A DNA stretch of 50,695 bases from Methanocella sp. (GTDB taxonomy: Archaea; Halobacteriota; Methanocellia; Methanocellales; Methanocellaceae), in assembly GCF_035506375.1 (NCBI RefSeq), contig NZ_DATJPM010000064.1, forward strand, positions 1 through 50,695, written 5' to 3'. Made by a program: the position numbers and the translations under genes. Shown here piece after piece: positions 23,749 to 32,643 of the stretch (positions are counted from its first letter, which is position 1; every line of letters starts with the position of its first letter). The notes under the pieces were generated by a model that was not told where the DNA came from, did no database searches, and saw only the letters and a list, made by a program, of their open reading frames with translations.

Positions 23749-25739
23749 GACGGCTTTTCAGGCGTCAGCAAAGTCGCCCCATTCGAATCCGCGGCCATGA
23801 CCATGCCGAAGGACTCCACGCCCATTATCTTCGCAGGCTTCAGGTTCGTGATGACGACGACGGTCTTGCCGACCATCTCCTCGGGCGTGTACTGCTCCGC
23901 AATGCCGGACACGATCTGCCTGGGATTGCCTTCGCCGACGTCGATCATGTTCTTCAGGAGCTTCTTGCTGCCCTTAATGCGCTCGCTTGACACCACCCGG
24001 CCGACCCTGATCTGGATCTTCTGGAACTCCTCGACGGAGACCTGGGGCACTTCTTCAACCTTCTTGCCGCCGGCCCTGGCCTCGGCGACTGCGACGCGCT
24101 CGTTCAGGATCTTCTCCATCTCGTCGATCTTTTTGTCCTCCAGCTTGGAGAACAGTATAGCCGGCTTCGGGCGCTGCGTGTTCACGTACGGCAGCAGGGC
24201 ATCTTCAAGAGGTACATTTGATAACGAGGCCTTATCGTACCCGAGCATGGCCCAGATCTCTTCCGCCTTCGCGGGCATCGCGGGCCAGGACAGGATGGCC
24301 AGCGCCTTCACGATCTGGACACAGTTATACAGAACGTTCTCGCAGGCCGCCTTATCCCCCTTAACCAGCTTCCACGGCTCGTGGCCCTGGAAGTAGGTAT
24401 TGCCAAAATCGGCCAGCGTAATGATAGAGTCGCAGATCTTCTTGAACTCGTAGTTCCCGATCTCGGCCTTCGTGACGTTCAGGGCCGTCCTGATGGCTTC
24501 AGCCACGCCAGGTTCCATCTCGCCATTCACGTCCAGGCCTTTGGACTCGATGAACGTCAGCACCCGGTTCACGAAGTTGCCGAAGCTGCCGACTAATTCC
24601 TTGTTGACCTTCGTCTGGAACTCCTTCCAGGAGAAGTTGATGTCCTTGGTGTGCGATGTGTAGCTCAGGATATAATAGCGGAGCAGGTCCGGGTGGAACC
24701 CGTGGGCCAGGTAGTCGTCCTCGACCCAGACGATGTAGCCCCGGCTCTTCGAGAACTTCTTATCGTTGACCTTGATCATGCCCGAGGCGACGACGCCATA
24801 CGGGAGCGTGTAGCCGGCGCCCTTGAGCATTGCGGGCCAGAAGATGCAGTGATGGTAAATGATGTCGCCGCCGATGAAGTGGATGATGCGTGAGTCGCCC
24901 TTCCAGATCTTCTTCCAGTCCTCGCCGATGGAGTTCATGTACTCCTCGGTAAAGGCGATGTAGCCGATTGGCGCGTCGACCCATACGTAAACGACAAGGT
25001 CCTCATGGCCGGGGTACTTGACGCCCCACTCCAAATTACGGGTTATGCACCAGTCCTTCAGGTCCTTCGCCCATTCCTTGGCATAATTGACGTTCGAGGT
25101 GGCGTGCAGATGGTTCAGGTAATCGGTCAGGAACGGCCCGAACTCCGATAGCTTAAAGAAGAAGTGCTCTTTTTCTCTTGTTTCAGCCTTGCCCCCGCAG
25201 ATCCTGCACCTCGGGTCCAGGATGTCGCCCGGCTCCAGGTGCTTCTGGCAGCCGATGTCGCACTCGTCGCCCCGGGCCAGGGCGCCGCAGTACGGGCACG
25301 TGCCCTCGACGTAGCGGTCGGGGAGGCCACGCTGGCAGTGGCCGCAGTAGGCGACCTTAATCTTTTTGGGATACACGAAGCCGTTATTCTGCAGGTCCTT
25401 GACGATGGACCGCGTCCGCTCGTGGTTCTCGATATCGTCCGTGCTGCCGTAATGGTTAAAGTCGATCTCGAAATTTTTAAAGGTCTTTTCGAAGACCTGG
25501 TGATACTTTTTCACCAGCTCCCCGGGCGCGATGCCCTGCTCCTCGGCGTTTACGACGATAGGAGTTCCGTGGGTATCGGAGCCGCAGACGAAGGTCGTAT
25601 TCTGGCCCATCATCCTCAGAGTCCTCACGAACATATCCGCGGGTATATACGTCCTGAGGTGGCCGATGTGCGCGGCGCCGTTCGCATAGGGCAGGCCGCA
25701 GGTCACCAAAACCGGTTTGTCGCTTGGGAACTCTGACAT
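23724..25739 (-). CDS. metG: Methionyl-tRNA synthetase
   Basis: The 671-residue class I synthetase. HIGH is at residues 24-27 (AAHIGHLRTY), and KMSKS appears as KFSKSRG. The connective peptide has four CxxC zinc knuckles (CGHC, CPYC, CDIGC, CRIC), the two-zinc type. An EMAPII/Arc1p-like tRNA-binding domain occupies about residues 575-671 (IQIRVGRVVSSERIKGSKKL, GVESFGMVMAA). The ATG at 25739 follows AAAGGAGAAG. The leader carries an 8-bp hairpin, and a minus-strand CTATATACTA box lies at about 25808-25820. Confidence 0.97.
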   Translation of the reverse strand: MSEFPSDKPVLVTCGLPYANGAAHIGHLRTYIPADMFVRTLRMMGQNTTFVCGSDTHGTPIVVNAEEQGIAPGELVKKYHQVFEKTFKNFEIDFNHYGSTDDIENHERTRSIVKDLQNNGFVYPKKIKVAYCGHCQRGLPDRYVEGTCPYCGALARGDECDIGCQKHLEPGDILDPRCRICGGKAETREKEHFFFKLSEFGPFLTDYLNHLHATSNVNYAKEWAKDLKDWCITRNLEWGVKYPGHEDLVVYVWVDAPIGYIAFTEEYMNSIGEDWKKIWKGDSRIIHFIGGDIIYHHCIFWPAMLKGAGYTLPYGVVASGMIKVNDKKFSKSRGYIVWVEDDYLAHGFHPDLLRYYILSYTSHTKDINFSWKEFQTKVNKELVGSFGNFVNRVLTFIESKGLDVNGEMEPGVAEAIRTALNVTKAEIGNYEFKKICDSIITLADFGNTYFQGHEPWKLVKGDKAACENVLYNCVQIVKALAILSWPAMPAKAEEIWAMLGYDKASLSNVPLEDALLPYVNTQRPKPAILFSKLEDKKIDEMEKILNERVAVAEARAGGKKVEEVPQVSVEEFQKIQIRVGRVVSSERIKGSKKLLKNMIDVGEGNPRQIVSGIAEQYTPEEMVGKTVVVITNLKPAKIMGVESFGMVMAADSNGATLLTPEKPSEPGTKVR

Positions 25740-25765
25740 AATCTTCTCCTTTCAAATATATGGCG

Positions 25766-25787
25766 ATTCGAGCGTCGTTGCTCGAAT
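25766..25787 (-). promoter_or_regulatory. Hairpin in the metG leader
   Basis: ATTCGAGC (25766-25773) and GCTCGAAT (25780-25787) form a perfect 8-bp stem with a six-base loop, directly upstream of the metG ribosome site. With transcription start near 25785-25790 it would sit at the very 5' end of the mRNA. It could equally be a DNA operator downstream of the TATA box. Confidence 0.4.
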
Positions 25788-25863
25788 TCAACGATAATAA
25801 TCTATTCGTATAGTATATAGTTTACCATTTACGGACCATAAGATGATAAAAATAGCATGATGC

Positions 25864-25959
25864 ACTGGCCTTTTCTAGCCCGTCCAGTAATGCCCGTGAC
25901 CGAGGGAAACTAAGGCCGCGGGCATTACTTAACGTCCCATTGGCATGGATCTCATGCCA
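25864..25959 (-). ncRNA. Candidate structured RNA: three consecutive hairpins upstream of metG
   Basis: The spacer holds a perfect 11-bp stem (AGTAATGCCCG, 25886-25896; CGGGCATTACT, 25919-25929) closing a 22-base loop. A perfect 7-bp stem (TGGCATG/CATGCCA, 25941-25959) lies to one side and a 5-bp stem (ACTGG/CCAGT, 25864-25888) to the other, nested against the long one. On the minus strand TATTTAAAT at about 25967-25975 is positioned as a TATA box that would start a transcript near 25945. The strand is uncertain, since a plus-strand TATA-like box (TATAGTATATAG) also exists near 25808. No known RNA family was recognised. Confidence 0.4.
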
Positions 25960-25976
25960 GGTGTGGATTTAAATAC

Positions 25977-26207
25977 TTATAAGCTTTCAATGATCATCTC
26001 GCCCCTGTGGTATTCCACGATCACCGTGCTTCCCACGGGGTTTTCTAACTTAAGCATATCATATTCCCCGTCCCGGGGATCGTAGTCGATCTCGAATACT
26101 TTATTCCCTACCTGAACCAGGGCTTTAAGCGTGTTCGTTATTGAGCTCATGTCGTCATAACCGACGATTTTACCGATATTATGTCCTTCTACAATTTGTC
26201 CGTGCAT
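25977..26207 (-). CDS. Small protein of unknown function
   Basis: A 76-residue protein beginning MHGQIVEGHNIGKIVGYDDM and ending in a beta-rich segment (STVIVEYHRGEMIIESL). It is acidic, has no membrane span and looks like a small all-beta fold. ATG 26207 is preferred over a TTG three codons upstream because GGAG lies nine bases before it. No family recognised. AT-rich spacer 26217-26451 upstream shows no other gene. Confidence 0.6.
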   Translation of the reverse strand: MHGQIVEGHNIGKIVGYDDMSSITNTLKALVQVGNKVFEIDYDPRDGEYDMLKLENPVGSTVIVEYHRGEMIIESL

Positions 26208-26451
26208 CGACAGCAACTCCGTTTTTGGGTCTAACCCTTGCCTGTCAAGAAATTATTGTTCTTCCATATAATAAATATTTCGATTAAACATTGAAAAACA
26301 GCGATAAACAACTATATTTGAGCTAATTTTTAGTTATATTGAATATTTAGAGAACATAATGTTCAAGAAATGAATAAATTAGCAAATATTCGATAAGCCA
26401 TAATTTTAAAAGTACGTTAATATATAAATAAAAATGTGTTTATGCTCTGGC

Positions 26452-26742
26452 TCATTTAAAGAAGTAGTGGTAAAAGCCCAGCGACCAGTCGGCAACAGGC
26501 TGAGGCAGGCCGCCGGTCGTGTTCAAGTTTACCATGACGGCGCCCAGTCCCGTAAGCAATACAACTGCTATGACGACCAGTACTGCCAGCCCTGCGACGA
26601 TCTCTACTATCGTACCTATCAGGCCAGGTCCCGTCCTATTTCTCACCGTTATATCCATGCGGTACCGGGGGTTTGGTTGTATATAGGGCTGTTTCTTCCG
26701 CGTATTTGCGGAAGGGAGGGGGCTCTTCTTTTGTTTGTCCAT
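26452..26742 (-). CDS. Small single-span membrane protein
   Basis: A 96-residue protein with a basic N-terminal 35 residues rich in Lys, Pro and Gln. One long hydrophobic span follows (GLIGTIVEIVAGLAVLVVIA), then a short outer tail ending FYHYFFK. There is no ribosome site before the ATG at 26742, but an ATAATATAATA box about 28-35 bases upstream would give a nearly leaderless mRNA. Family unknown. Confidence 0.55.
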   Translation of the reverse strand: MDKQKKSPLPSANTRKKQPYIQPNPRYRMDITVRNRTGPGLIGTIVEIVAGLAVLVVIAVVLLTGLGAVMVNLNTTGGLPQPVADWSLGFYHYFFK

Positions 26743-27095
26743 AATATGCTCAATTAGCGGCCGCTTATTATATTATATTCATCATAATCTCTATAGTAGT
26801 CAATAGTATCCGGGCGAAAGAGAAAAAACGACTTATTATTTGATAGAGCAAATACGGGTAACATCAGCATTATAGAACCGATAGGCCTGTACGGCGGGGT
26901 CATGCAGCTTGAAGTCTGGCGTTCGGCCATTCAGGAGTCCTGCTTCCTGGGGCAAAATCGGCAAATATCTTGCACATGAGTAACAGGCATGCCTTCGAAG
27001 GCGAGGTCAAGGTCGCTTTCCCGAGATATGGGCCAGGCATGACGGCGTTGACAGGCTTTAAAATGCATGGGGTTTTCTCATCCGTCAGGGAATGT
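26743..27095. other. Spacer with no convincing gene
   Basis: The left 120 bases are AT-rich and hold the promoter of the small membrane gene. Bases 26880-27095 are GC-rich and gene-like in composition, but every frame is interrupted or lacks protein character. An open frame on the minus strand at 26900-27184 overlaps the end of the next gene and has poor composition. A decayed gene fragment is possible; nothing recognisable remains. Confidence 0.4.
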
Positions 27096-27989
27096 TCACA
27101 TACCCTTATCGATGGCGCTATCATAGGCCGTCGAGACCTTGTCGCTTCTGAATGAACGGCCCTGCTTCTCTTTATACACGTCATACATGATGTGGTACTG
27201 ATCGACGCCGTATTGCTCGGCCATCTGGTTCACCAGGTCATAGCTGCGCTGGATAGCCTCGATGCTGTTCTGCATGTCCAGGTCCGCCAGCTCCCGGATA
27301 TTTTTCTCGTAGATCGGCAGGGACTCCTGTGGTATCAGGAGCCTGTGGTCTTCAGGGGCACCGGGGGCCATTGTCCGGTTCAGCAGACGGCCAAGTATCG
27401 GTAAGCGCGGCCCCTGTAAATTATTATTGTCATCGAACAGTTGCAGCGCCACGACCCGGGAAAAAATATACGCGGCTACTTTTGAGAAAGAGATGATGCC
27501 ACCGGTCACGACGCAGATTGTCATTATAGCCTGGGGTATGATCTTATAGTCGAAGGGCAGAGACGATATTCCTTCGGAACTGATGACGCCCATGTTCAGC
27601 AGGCCGTCATAAATTCCAACTCCTGCGACCCCGAGGAGATATCCATAGCAGATGAACAATAGATCGGGGGCATACAGGTATATGGCGATGGCCACGACTC
27701 CCGAAATGAGGATGGTGGCCACTTTATTTATGATATAGGCGTTCGCGGCATAGAATGCCCCGAGCCCGGCCAGGATGAAGTCCGGGCTATACCGGCCGCT
27801 GAGTAAGTCCACTATATGGCCGGCGTTCAATAGCCAGCCGGCGTCGCCCAGGGTGCTCAGAGAACGTACGCTCGTGCTGCCGCCCGTGAAAATGTCGAAG
27901 ACGATAAAGGTAAAGGCATCTAGCAGGATCAATGCCACGAGTATGATGAGGCGGTAATCACTTTTCTTTGGCAACTGTCCGTCGGGCAT
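27096..27989 (-). CDS. Multi-span membrane protein of unknown function
   Basis: A 297-residue protein with about four to five hydrophobic spans in the first 185 residues (LIILVALILLDAFTFIVFDI; VATILISGVVAIAIYLY; LLFICYGYLLGVAGVGIYDG; IPQAIMTICVVTGGIISF). A soluble, charged C-terminal domain of about 110 residues follows (IYEKNIRELADLDMQNSIEA). No catalytic motif is visible. The ATG at 27989 is followed by a basic cytoplasmic start (PDGQLPKKSDYR). Upstream spacer 27990-28138 is AT-rich only. Confidence 0.75.
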   Translation of the reverse strand: MPDGQLPKKSDYRLIILVALILLDAFTFIVFDIFTGGSTSVRSLSTLGDAGWLLNAGHIVDLLSGRYSPDFILAGLGAFYAANAYIINKVATILISGVVAIAIYLYAPDLLFICYGYLLGVAGVGIYDGLLNMGVISSEGISSLPFDYKIIPQAIMTICVVTGGIISFSKVAAYIFSRVVALQLFDDNNNLQGPRLPILGRLLNRTMAPGAPEDHRLLIPQESLPIYEKNIRELADLDMQNSIEAIQRSYDLVNQMAEQYGVDQYHIMYDVYKEKQGRSFRSDKVSTAYDSAIDKGM

Positions 27990-28138
27990 GGTATTACTAT
28001 TAGATTGTTTGGCGTGGTCCCACTTATAAGCTGTCTATATAATTAATAGAGTACGTTAGATAAATGGTCGGGCATATAGCGGTTTGTATAAATAATTAGA
28101 AGGCAGGCAGATACTATATATCCGGATAGCATGCCGGG

Positions 28139-29068
28139 TCATTGACGACTGATCGCGATTTTCTTAATTTCCCCCGGCCCGATCGTCATTCTCTTCGCGA
28201 TATTGTCCGTAGCCATATCGATGACAAGGATATCCACGAGATAGCAGACCACGTATAGCATGTTCTCGGCCGGGTCCATGGCCAGTGTCCGGGCCTTGAA
28301 CTTGGTCTCGATCAGTTTCAAGAGAACACGCGCCTCGAGGTCGACGACCGCAATAGTATTCGAATCGGTCGTCGCGTATAGCTTCTTACCGTCGGGCGTA
28401 ACCACGATCTCCCCCGGCTTTAGCCGGCGTCCGGTGCCATCTTGAAGCTGGATCGTAGATTCCACATTTAATCCGTTCGCGCGTATCACGAGGATGCCTT
28501 CCCGGGCCGTGGACACATAGACCGTGCCACCGTCCGGGCTGATCCCGATGCCACCCGCTGAGCCGTTCAGGCTCAGGGAGCCGTCGATCTTCTTATTGCT
28601 CACGTCGATCCTGTAGAGGGCCGACGCCTCCGAATCACCCGCCTTATCCACGATGTATAGGGCACGACAATCGGGCGATACGATGAACATCACGGGATTT
28701 CTTGCGGACGGGAGCGTCGAAACGACCTTATTGCTTCCGGGCTCGAGGACAAAGATCGACTTATAGTTCACGAGCGACAGGATCTGGGATATCTCGCTGA
28801 CGACGAAGAGCCAGGGCGAATCCTGGCAGGTCTCCAGTCGCGTCGGGGCCCGCACGGTTTTGATGGCGTTCGGCACATTGTGCCGCGTATCATACGCGTA
28901 GATCGTGTTATTCGCGCTATCGCTGATGAACAGGATATCGGTATGCCTATCCAGGGCAAAATCGTCGAAGTAGCTTTTACCATTGCCGAGCTTGATCCTG
29001 TCAAAAAATTTTGTCCGCGGGTTGTATTTTGCGACCTGATCGTTGCTCAGCGTGAAAACTGCGCCCAT
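28139..29068 (-). CDS. Beta-propeller (YVTN/NHL-type repeat) protein, cytosolic
   Basis: A 309-residue protein made of propeller blades of about 40-45 residues. Typical blade cores are DILFISDSANNTIYAYDTRH, PDGGTVYVSTAREGILVI, PDGKKLYATTDSNTIAVVDL and AENMLYVVCYLVDILVIDM. Archaeal YVTN propellers are mostly surface proteins, but this one has no signal peptide. A ligand cannot be predicted. A GTTTATATAAGC box lies 30-40 bases upstream of the ATG. Confidence 0.82.
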   Translation of the reverse strand: MGAVFTLSNDQVAKYNPRTKFFDRIKLGNGKSYFDDFALDRHTDILFISDSANNTIYAYDTRHNVPNAIKTVRAPTRLETCQDSPWLFVVSEISQILSLVNYKSIFVLEPGSNKVVSTLPSARNPVMFIVSPDCRALYIVDKAGDSEASALYRIDVSNKKIDGSLSLNGSAGGIGISPDGGTVYVSTAREGILVIRANGLNVESTIQLQDGTGRRLKPGEIVVTPDGKKLYATTDSNTIAVVDLEARVLLKLIETKFKARTLAMDPAENMLYVVCYLVDILVIDMATDNIAKRMTIGPGEIKKIAISRQ

Positions 29069-29148
29069 CGATGACCCTGTAATCGTTAGCCGCGGGGCTT
29101 ATATAAACATGATATATTTATTTTATTAATCCTATATAGCAGGAGGTT

Positions 29149-29325
29149 ATGGGTTGCGATTTTCAGGAGCGCAGCGCTTTATTAATCAATAATGTTGAAA
29201 AGCAGTGGGTCTCCGAGTATTTTACTAGTATCAGGCCCGAGATACGCCATCGCATCGTACGTGAATGGCTATTATACGATCTGCCACGTGCCGTTCGGGA
29301 GCAAAAAGCCAATGTCAGTAGTTAA
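29149..29325 (+). CDS. 58-residue small protein
   Basis: A complete frame starting MGCDFQERSALLINNVEKQW and ending REQKANVSS, TAA at 29323. A consensus ribosome site AGGAGGTT lies immediately before the ATG (spacing only two to three bases). A GATATATTTATTTTATT box lies 27-40 bases upstream. The composition is protein-like: charged, with amphipathic helices and no low complexity. Family not recognised. It stands divergent from the propeller gene. Its bases 29202-29217 (GCAGTGGGTCTCCGAG) recur in the 8486-8767 repeat. Confidence 0.5.
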   Translation: MGCDFQERSALLINNVEKQWVSEYFTSIRPEIRHRIVREWLLYDLPRAVREQKANVSS

Positions 29326-29398
29326 GTGCTTATTGTAGAGGGGCCTGCTTGCTCGCCTTATAATTTCATTCTGGCTTTTAGTCCTCGAAGAGCACTGA

Positions 29399-29885
29399 GG
29401 ACACTATTTTCACCACAGGGGGCAGTGGTTCCGTGTTTGTTATGTAGTCGTTTGTCCTTTGTTCGTGTCGTTCGCTGATTTGTCCGGTTTTTCAACACTA
29501 AAACACGAAAGACTTTTATATCCCACGTAAGGGGCACGAACCACACTAAAGTAGATGCTTTCACATCAAAACACTAAACAACTTCCCGAATGCGCGAACC
29601 TCGCTAAATTAACTTGAAACACTAGAGAAAGCATATTAAATAAAGCATAAGGGTCATGCCGTTCTCGTGGTTCAATCCTTTAGTGTTTTAGTGCCATTGG
29701 AGAGGTTGTTTCGTGTTTTAAGCGCCAGGCATGGAACTTAGTGATTTTCGTGCCCCTTACGTGGGATATAAAAATTTTCGTGCTTTCGTGTTGAAAAACC
29801 GACGGGCAGTACGAAAGTGGAAAAAGTGGCAAAGGACCACTAAACAAACACGGAACTACTGGACTTTGTGGTGAAAATAGTGTCC
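29399..29885. repeat. 487-bp fold-back element, CACTAAA/CACGAAA type
   Basis: The ends are inverted copies of GGACACTATTTTCACCACA (29399- and -29885), followed on both sides by a CAGTGGTTCCGTGTTTGT-like block. A second internal inverted repeat lies at 29486-29540 and 29747-29800, including a perfect 27-base match containing TATCCCACGTAAGGGGCACG. The interior reiterates ACACTAAA, ACACGAAA and GGCACGAA words. It makes up most of the 766-base spacer 29326-30092; the rest is AT-rich promoter sequence for the kinase gene plus a short direct repeat (ACAAACACGGAACTACT at about 29845 and 29931). No reading frame of interest. Confidence 0.8.
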
Positions 29886-30092
29886 TCCGTCACCGTTATG
29901 CCTTAAAGAGCAGCAAACCATCATGACACAAACACGGAACTACTAACAGAGATTTTTTCTCGAATTGCATCGTGATACTTGGGCCATGATTTATTATAAA
30001 ATATTTATATTAAGCCGTATAGGTGTTATTTCAGATATAAATATTAATGCAGAGCGATATATATTAAACCATTTTTTATATGGGACAGTGTC

Positions 30093-32468
30093 ATGACGTC
30101 TAAATCCGGATCACAGAAGAAGTCTAAGAGTGCCCGGGGTAGAGATACCGGTGATAAGGATCGGCTAATCTCCGGGCTGAAAGACCGTGTCGCTTTTCTG
30201 GAAAACGAGCTCCGGCGAAAGAATGATCTCGATTCTTCGGACACTTCCGAGAGTAATCTGGTGGAGCGGGCGTTACGGGTGAGCGAGAAAAAGGATAGTT
30301 ATCTCGTCGAACAAGTCAACGACTGGGTATGGGGGATAGACGCAAATGGCCTGTACACCTATGCCGGCCCTCAGGTACGCAAGCTCCTGGGGTATGAACC
30401 CGAAGAAATTATCGGGACATCCCCCTTCGACTATATGGCTCCTGAGGAATCGAAGAGGGTCGAAGCGCTATTTAACCCCATTTTTGAGGCACATGAGGAA
30501 TTCTCCCTTCTCGAGAACAACCTGGTCAAAAAGGATGGAAGTACGGTCACGGTAGAGACGAGCGGCATGCCCGTATTCGACGCTAATGGTGTTTTTACCG
30601 GATATCGCGGCATCGACCGGGACATTACCGAGCGCAAGCGGGCAGAGGCGGCGCTGCAGGAGAGCGAAAGGCGATATCGTGGCATCGTCGAGGACCAGAC
30701 CGAGCTTATCTGCCTTTTCGATGTCAGCGGGAAGATCACTTTCGTGAACGATGCCTATTGCAGATGTTTCGGGAAGAAAAGGGAAGAGCTGGTCGGCCAC
30801 GAGTTCATGCCCCTGATCGTCGAGGAAGACAGGGAGACCGTTAAAACCTGTATCGCCGGGCTTAGCCTAAAAACCCCAATTGTTACGCTCGAGGAGCGTG
30901 TGCATTTACCGGACGGCAGCGTCGGATGGCAGGAGTGGAAGAACCGGATAATTTTCGATGAGCGAGGCGGGATCGCCGGTTACCAGGCCGTCGGAAGAGA
31001 TATCACGGAGCGTAAGCGGGTCGAAAAAGACCTGAGGCTTACGCAGTTCTCCGTCGACCGGTCGGCGGACATGGCCCTCTGGGTGGCGCCCGACGCCCGC
31101 TTCATTTACGCCAACGAGGCTGCATGTAAGGCCTTCGGCTACACCCGGGAAGAATTTCTCTCTCTGAAGGCTTTCGACACTAACCCCTATTTTAACGAGA
31201 AGAACTGGGATGAGCACTGGAAAGAAATTAAAGCGCGCGGTTCTTTCACCTTCGAGGCAAGGCTGAGGAAAAAGGATGGCACCTTCTTCCCCGGAGAGAT
31301 CACCGTGAACTACCTCGTCTATGAAGGCAAGGAGTATAATTGCTCTTATGTCAGGGATACCACGCTGCGCATGCAGGCCGAGGAGGCCGTAAAGTTCACT
31401 AATGCATATAATCGAAGCTTGATCGAGGCGAGCCTTGACCCGCTCGTCACCATCTCTCCCGATGGCAAGATCACAGATGTGAACATGGCCACCGAGATGG
31501 TGACCGGCATTTCGCGTGATAAGCTCGTGGGCACCGATTTCTTTGATTACTTCACCGATCCGGACATGGCCAGGAAGGGATATAAGAAGGTGTTTGAAGA
31601 AGGCTCGATTAAGGACTATCCGCTTGAACTCAGGCATACGGATGGGAGCATTACCCCTGTCCTCTATAATGCTAACGTATATCGCGACGAATCGGGTAAG
31701 GTCATCGGGGTGTTCGCGGCCGCTCGCGATATCACCAAACGCAAGCGGGCAGAAGAGTCGCTCATGGAAGCAAAAGCCCAGGCGGAACTCTACGTGGACC
31801 TGATGGGCCACGACATCAACAATATGAACCAGATCAGCATGGGCTTCCTCGAGCTGGCCCATAATATTATCGAGATGAATGGCCAGCTAGGCGAGGAGAA
31901 CATCGTTCTACTGGATAAGGCGATGGATTCATTGAAGAATAGCTCCAGGCTCATCGACAGCGTAAGGAAGTTACAGCGGGAAAGAATGGGCATGTATGAG
32001 CCACAGATACTCGATGTTAATCTCGTAATAGAGGATGCCGTGGAACATTTCGATAGGATCCCGGGAAGGGACGTTAATATCATTTATGACCAGAATAAGC
32101 ACTATCTCGTCAAGGCCAACAGCCTGTTAAAGGACGTGTTCATCAATCTCATCGGCAATGCGATAAAACATTCGAGAGGCCCGCTGGAGATCAACATCCA
32201 TACTAGCCATGTCATGCATAATGGTAAAGTGTATTGTCGTGTCACTGTGGAGGACGATGGCCCCGGTATCACCGATGAAATGAAGGCGAAATTATTCGAC
32301 CGGCTCAGCCTGGACACCACGAGGGCCCGGGGCAAGGGCTTCGGCTTATGCCTGATCAAGATGCTCGTGGATGACTACCTTGGCAGATTCTGGGTGGAGG
32401 ACCGCATCAAGGGCGACTATACCAAAGGTGCCCGGTTCGTGGTCGTTCTACCAGTCATTGAAAAGTGA
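30093..32468 (+). CDS. Sensor histidine kinase with four PAS domains
   Basis: A 791-residue soluble kinase. A coiled N-terminus (1-65) is followed by four PAS domains at about 68-180, 190-310, 320-430 and 440-560, each ending in a DITERKR-type PAC tail. The dimerisation/phosphoacceptor helix holds His573 in DLMGHDINNMNQISMGFLEL, a non-canonical H-box. The HATPase domain follows with NLIGNAIKHS, VEDDGPGI and GKGFGLCLI. There is no transmembrane segment, so the signal is intracellular (redox, ligand or light; not determinable). The H-box is nearly identical to that of the kinase in the Kai cluster at 38858-40456. No response regulator lies adjacent. Confidence 0.93.
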   Translation: MTSKSGSQKKSKSARGRDTGDKDRLISGLKDRVAFLENELRRKNDLDSSDTSESNLVERALRVSEKKDSYLVEQVNDWVWGIDANGLYTYAGPQVRKLLGYEPEEIIGTSPFDYMAPEESKRVEALFNPIFEAHEEFSLLENNLVKKDGSTVTVETSGMPVFDANGVFTGYRGIDRDITERKRAEAALQESERRYRGIVEDQTELICLFDVSGKITFVNDAYCRCFGKKREELVGHEFMPLIVEEDRETVKTCIAGLSLKTPIVTLEERVHLPDGSVGWQEWKNRIIFDERGGIAGYQAVGRDITERKRVEKDLRLTQFSVDRSADMALWVAPDARFIYANEAACKAFGYTREEFLSLKAFDTNPYFNEKNWDEHWKEIKARGSFTFEARLRKKDGTFFPGEITVNYLVYEGKEYNCSYVRDTTLRMQAEEAVKFTNAYNRSLIEASLDPLVTISPDGKITDVNMATEMVTGISRDKLVGTDFFDYFTDPDMARKGYKKVFEEGSIKDYPLELRHTDGSITPVLYNANVYRDESGKVIGVFAAARDITKRKRAEESLMEAKAQAELYVDLMGHDINNMNQISMGFLELAHNIIEMNGQLGEENIVLLDKAMDSLKNSSRLIDSVRKLQRERMGMYEPQILDVNLVIEDAVEHFDRIPGRDVNIIYDQNKHYLVKANSLLKDVFINLIGNAIKHSRGPLEINIHTSHVMHNGKVYCRVTVEDDGPGITDEMKAKLFDRLSLDTTRARGKGFGLCLIKMLVDDYLGRFWVEDRIKGDYTKGARFVVVLPVIEK

Positions 32469-32643
32469 TTATTCGCTTACTTTTTAAGTAAAAGCCCAAA
32501 ATAAACAGTGCTCCGGGACAATGTACAATTGCCCGTGAACGACGTACCCGGCACCAGATTAAACCTGAATGACGATTATGCCGATGATTCACGATCCTGG
32601 CAAAGAAGAACAAGTATTAAAATATTGCATTTTTATTGCTTTT

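Noticed and set aside
26900..27184. Possible small genes on either strand before the 297-residue membrane protein
   Set aside because: Overlaps a better gene, no ribosome site, poor composition; at most a decayed remnant.
29399..29885. CRISPR-like array suspicion because of repeated short words
   Set aside because: Words are 5-9 bases, irregularly spaced and arranged in inverted symmetry; no uniform repeats with unique spacers and no cas genes.
30906..31862. 318-codon minus-strand open frame inside the PAS kinase gene
   Set aside because: Shadow of the PAS region; the plus-strand kinase explains the sequence.
32472..32495. Weak hairpin TTACTTTTTAAGTAA after the PAS kinase gene
   Set aside because: AT-only 6-bp stem without a following T run; too weak to call a terminator.
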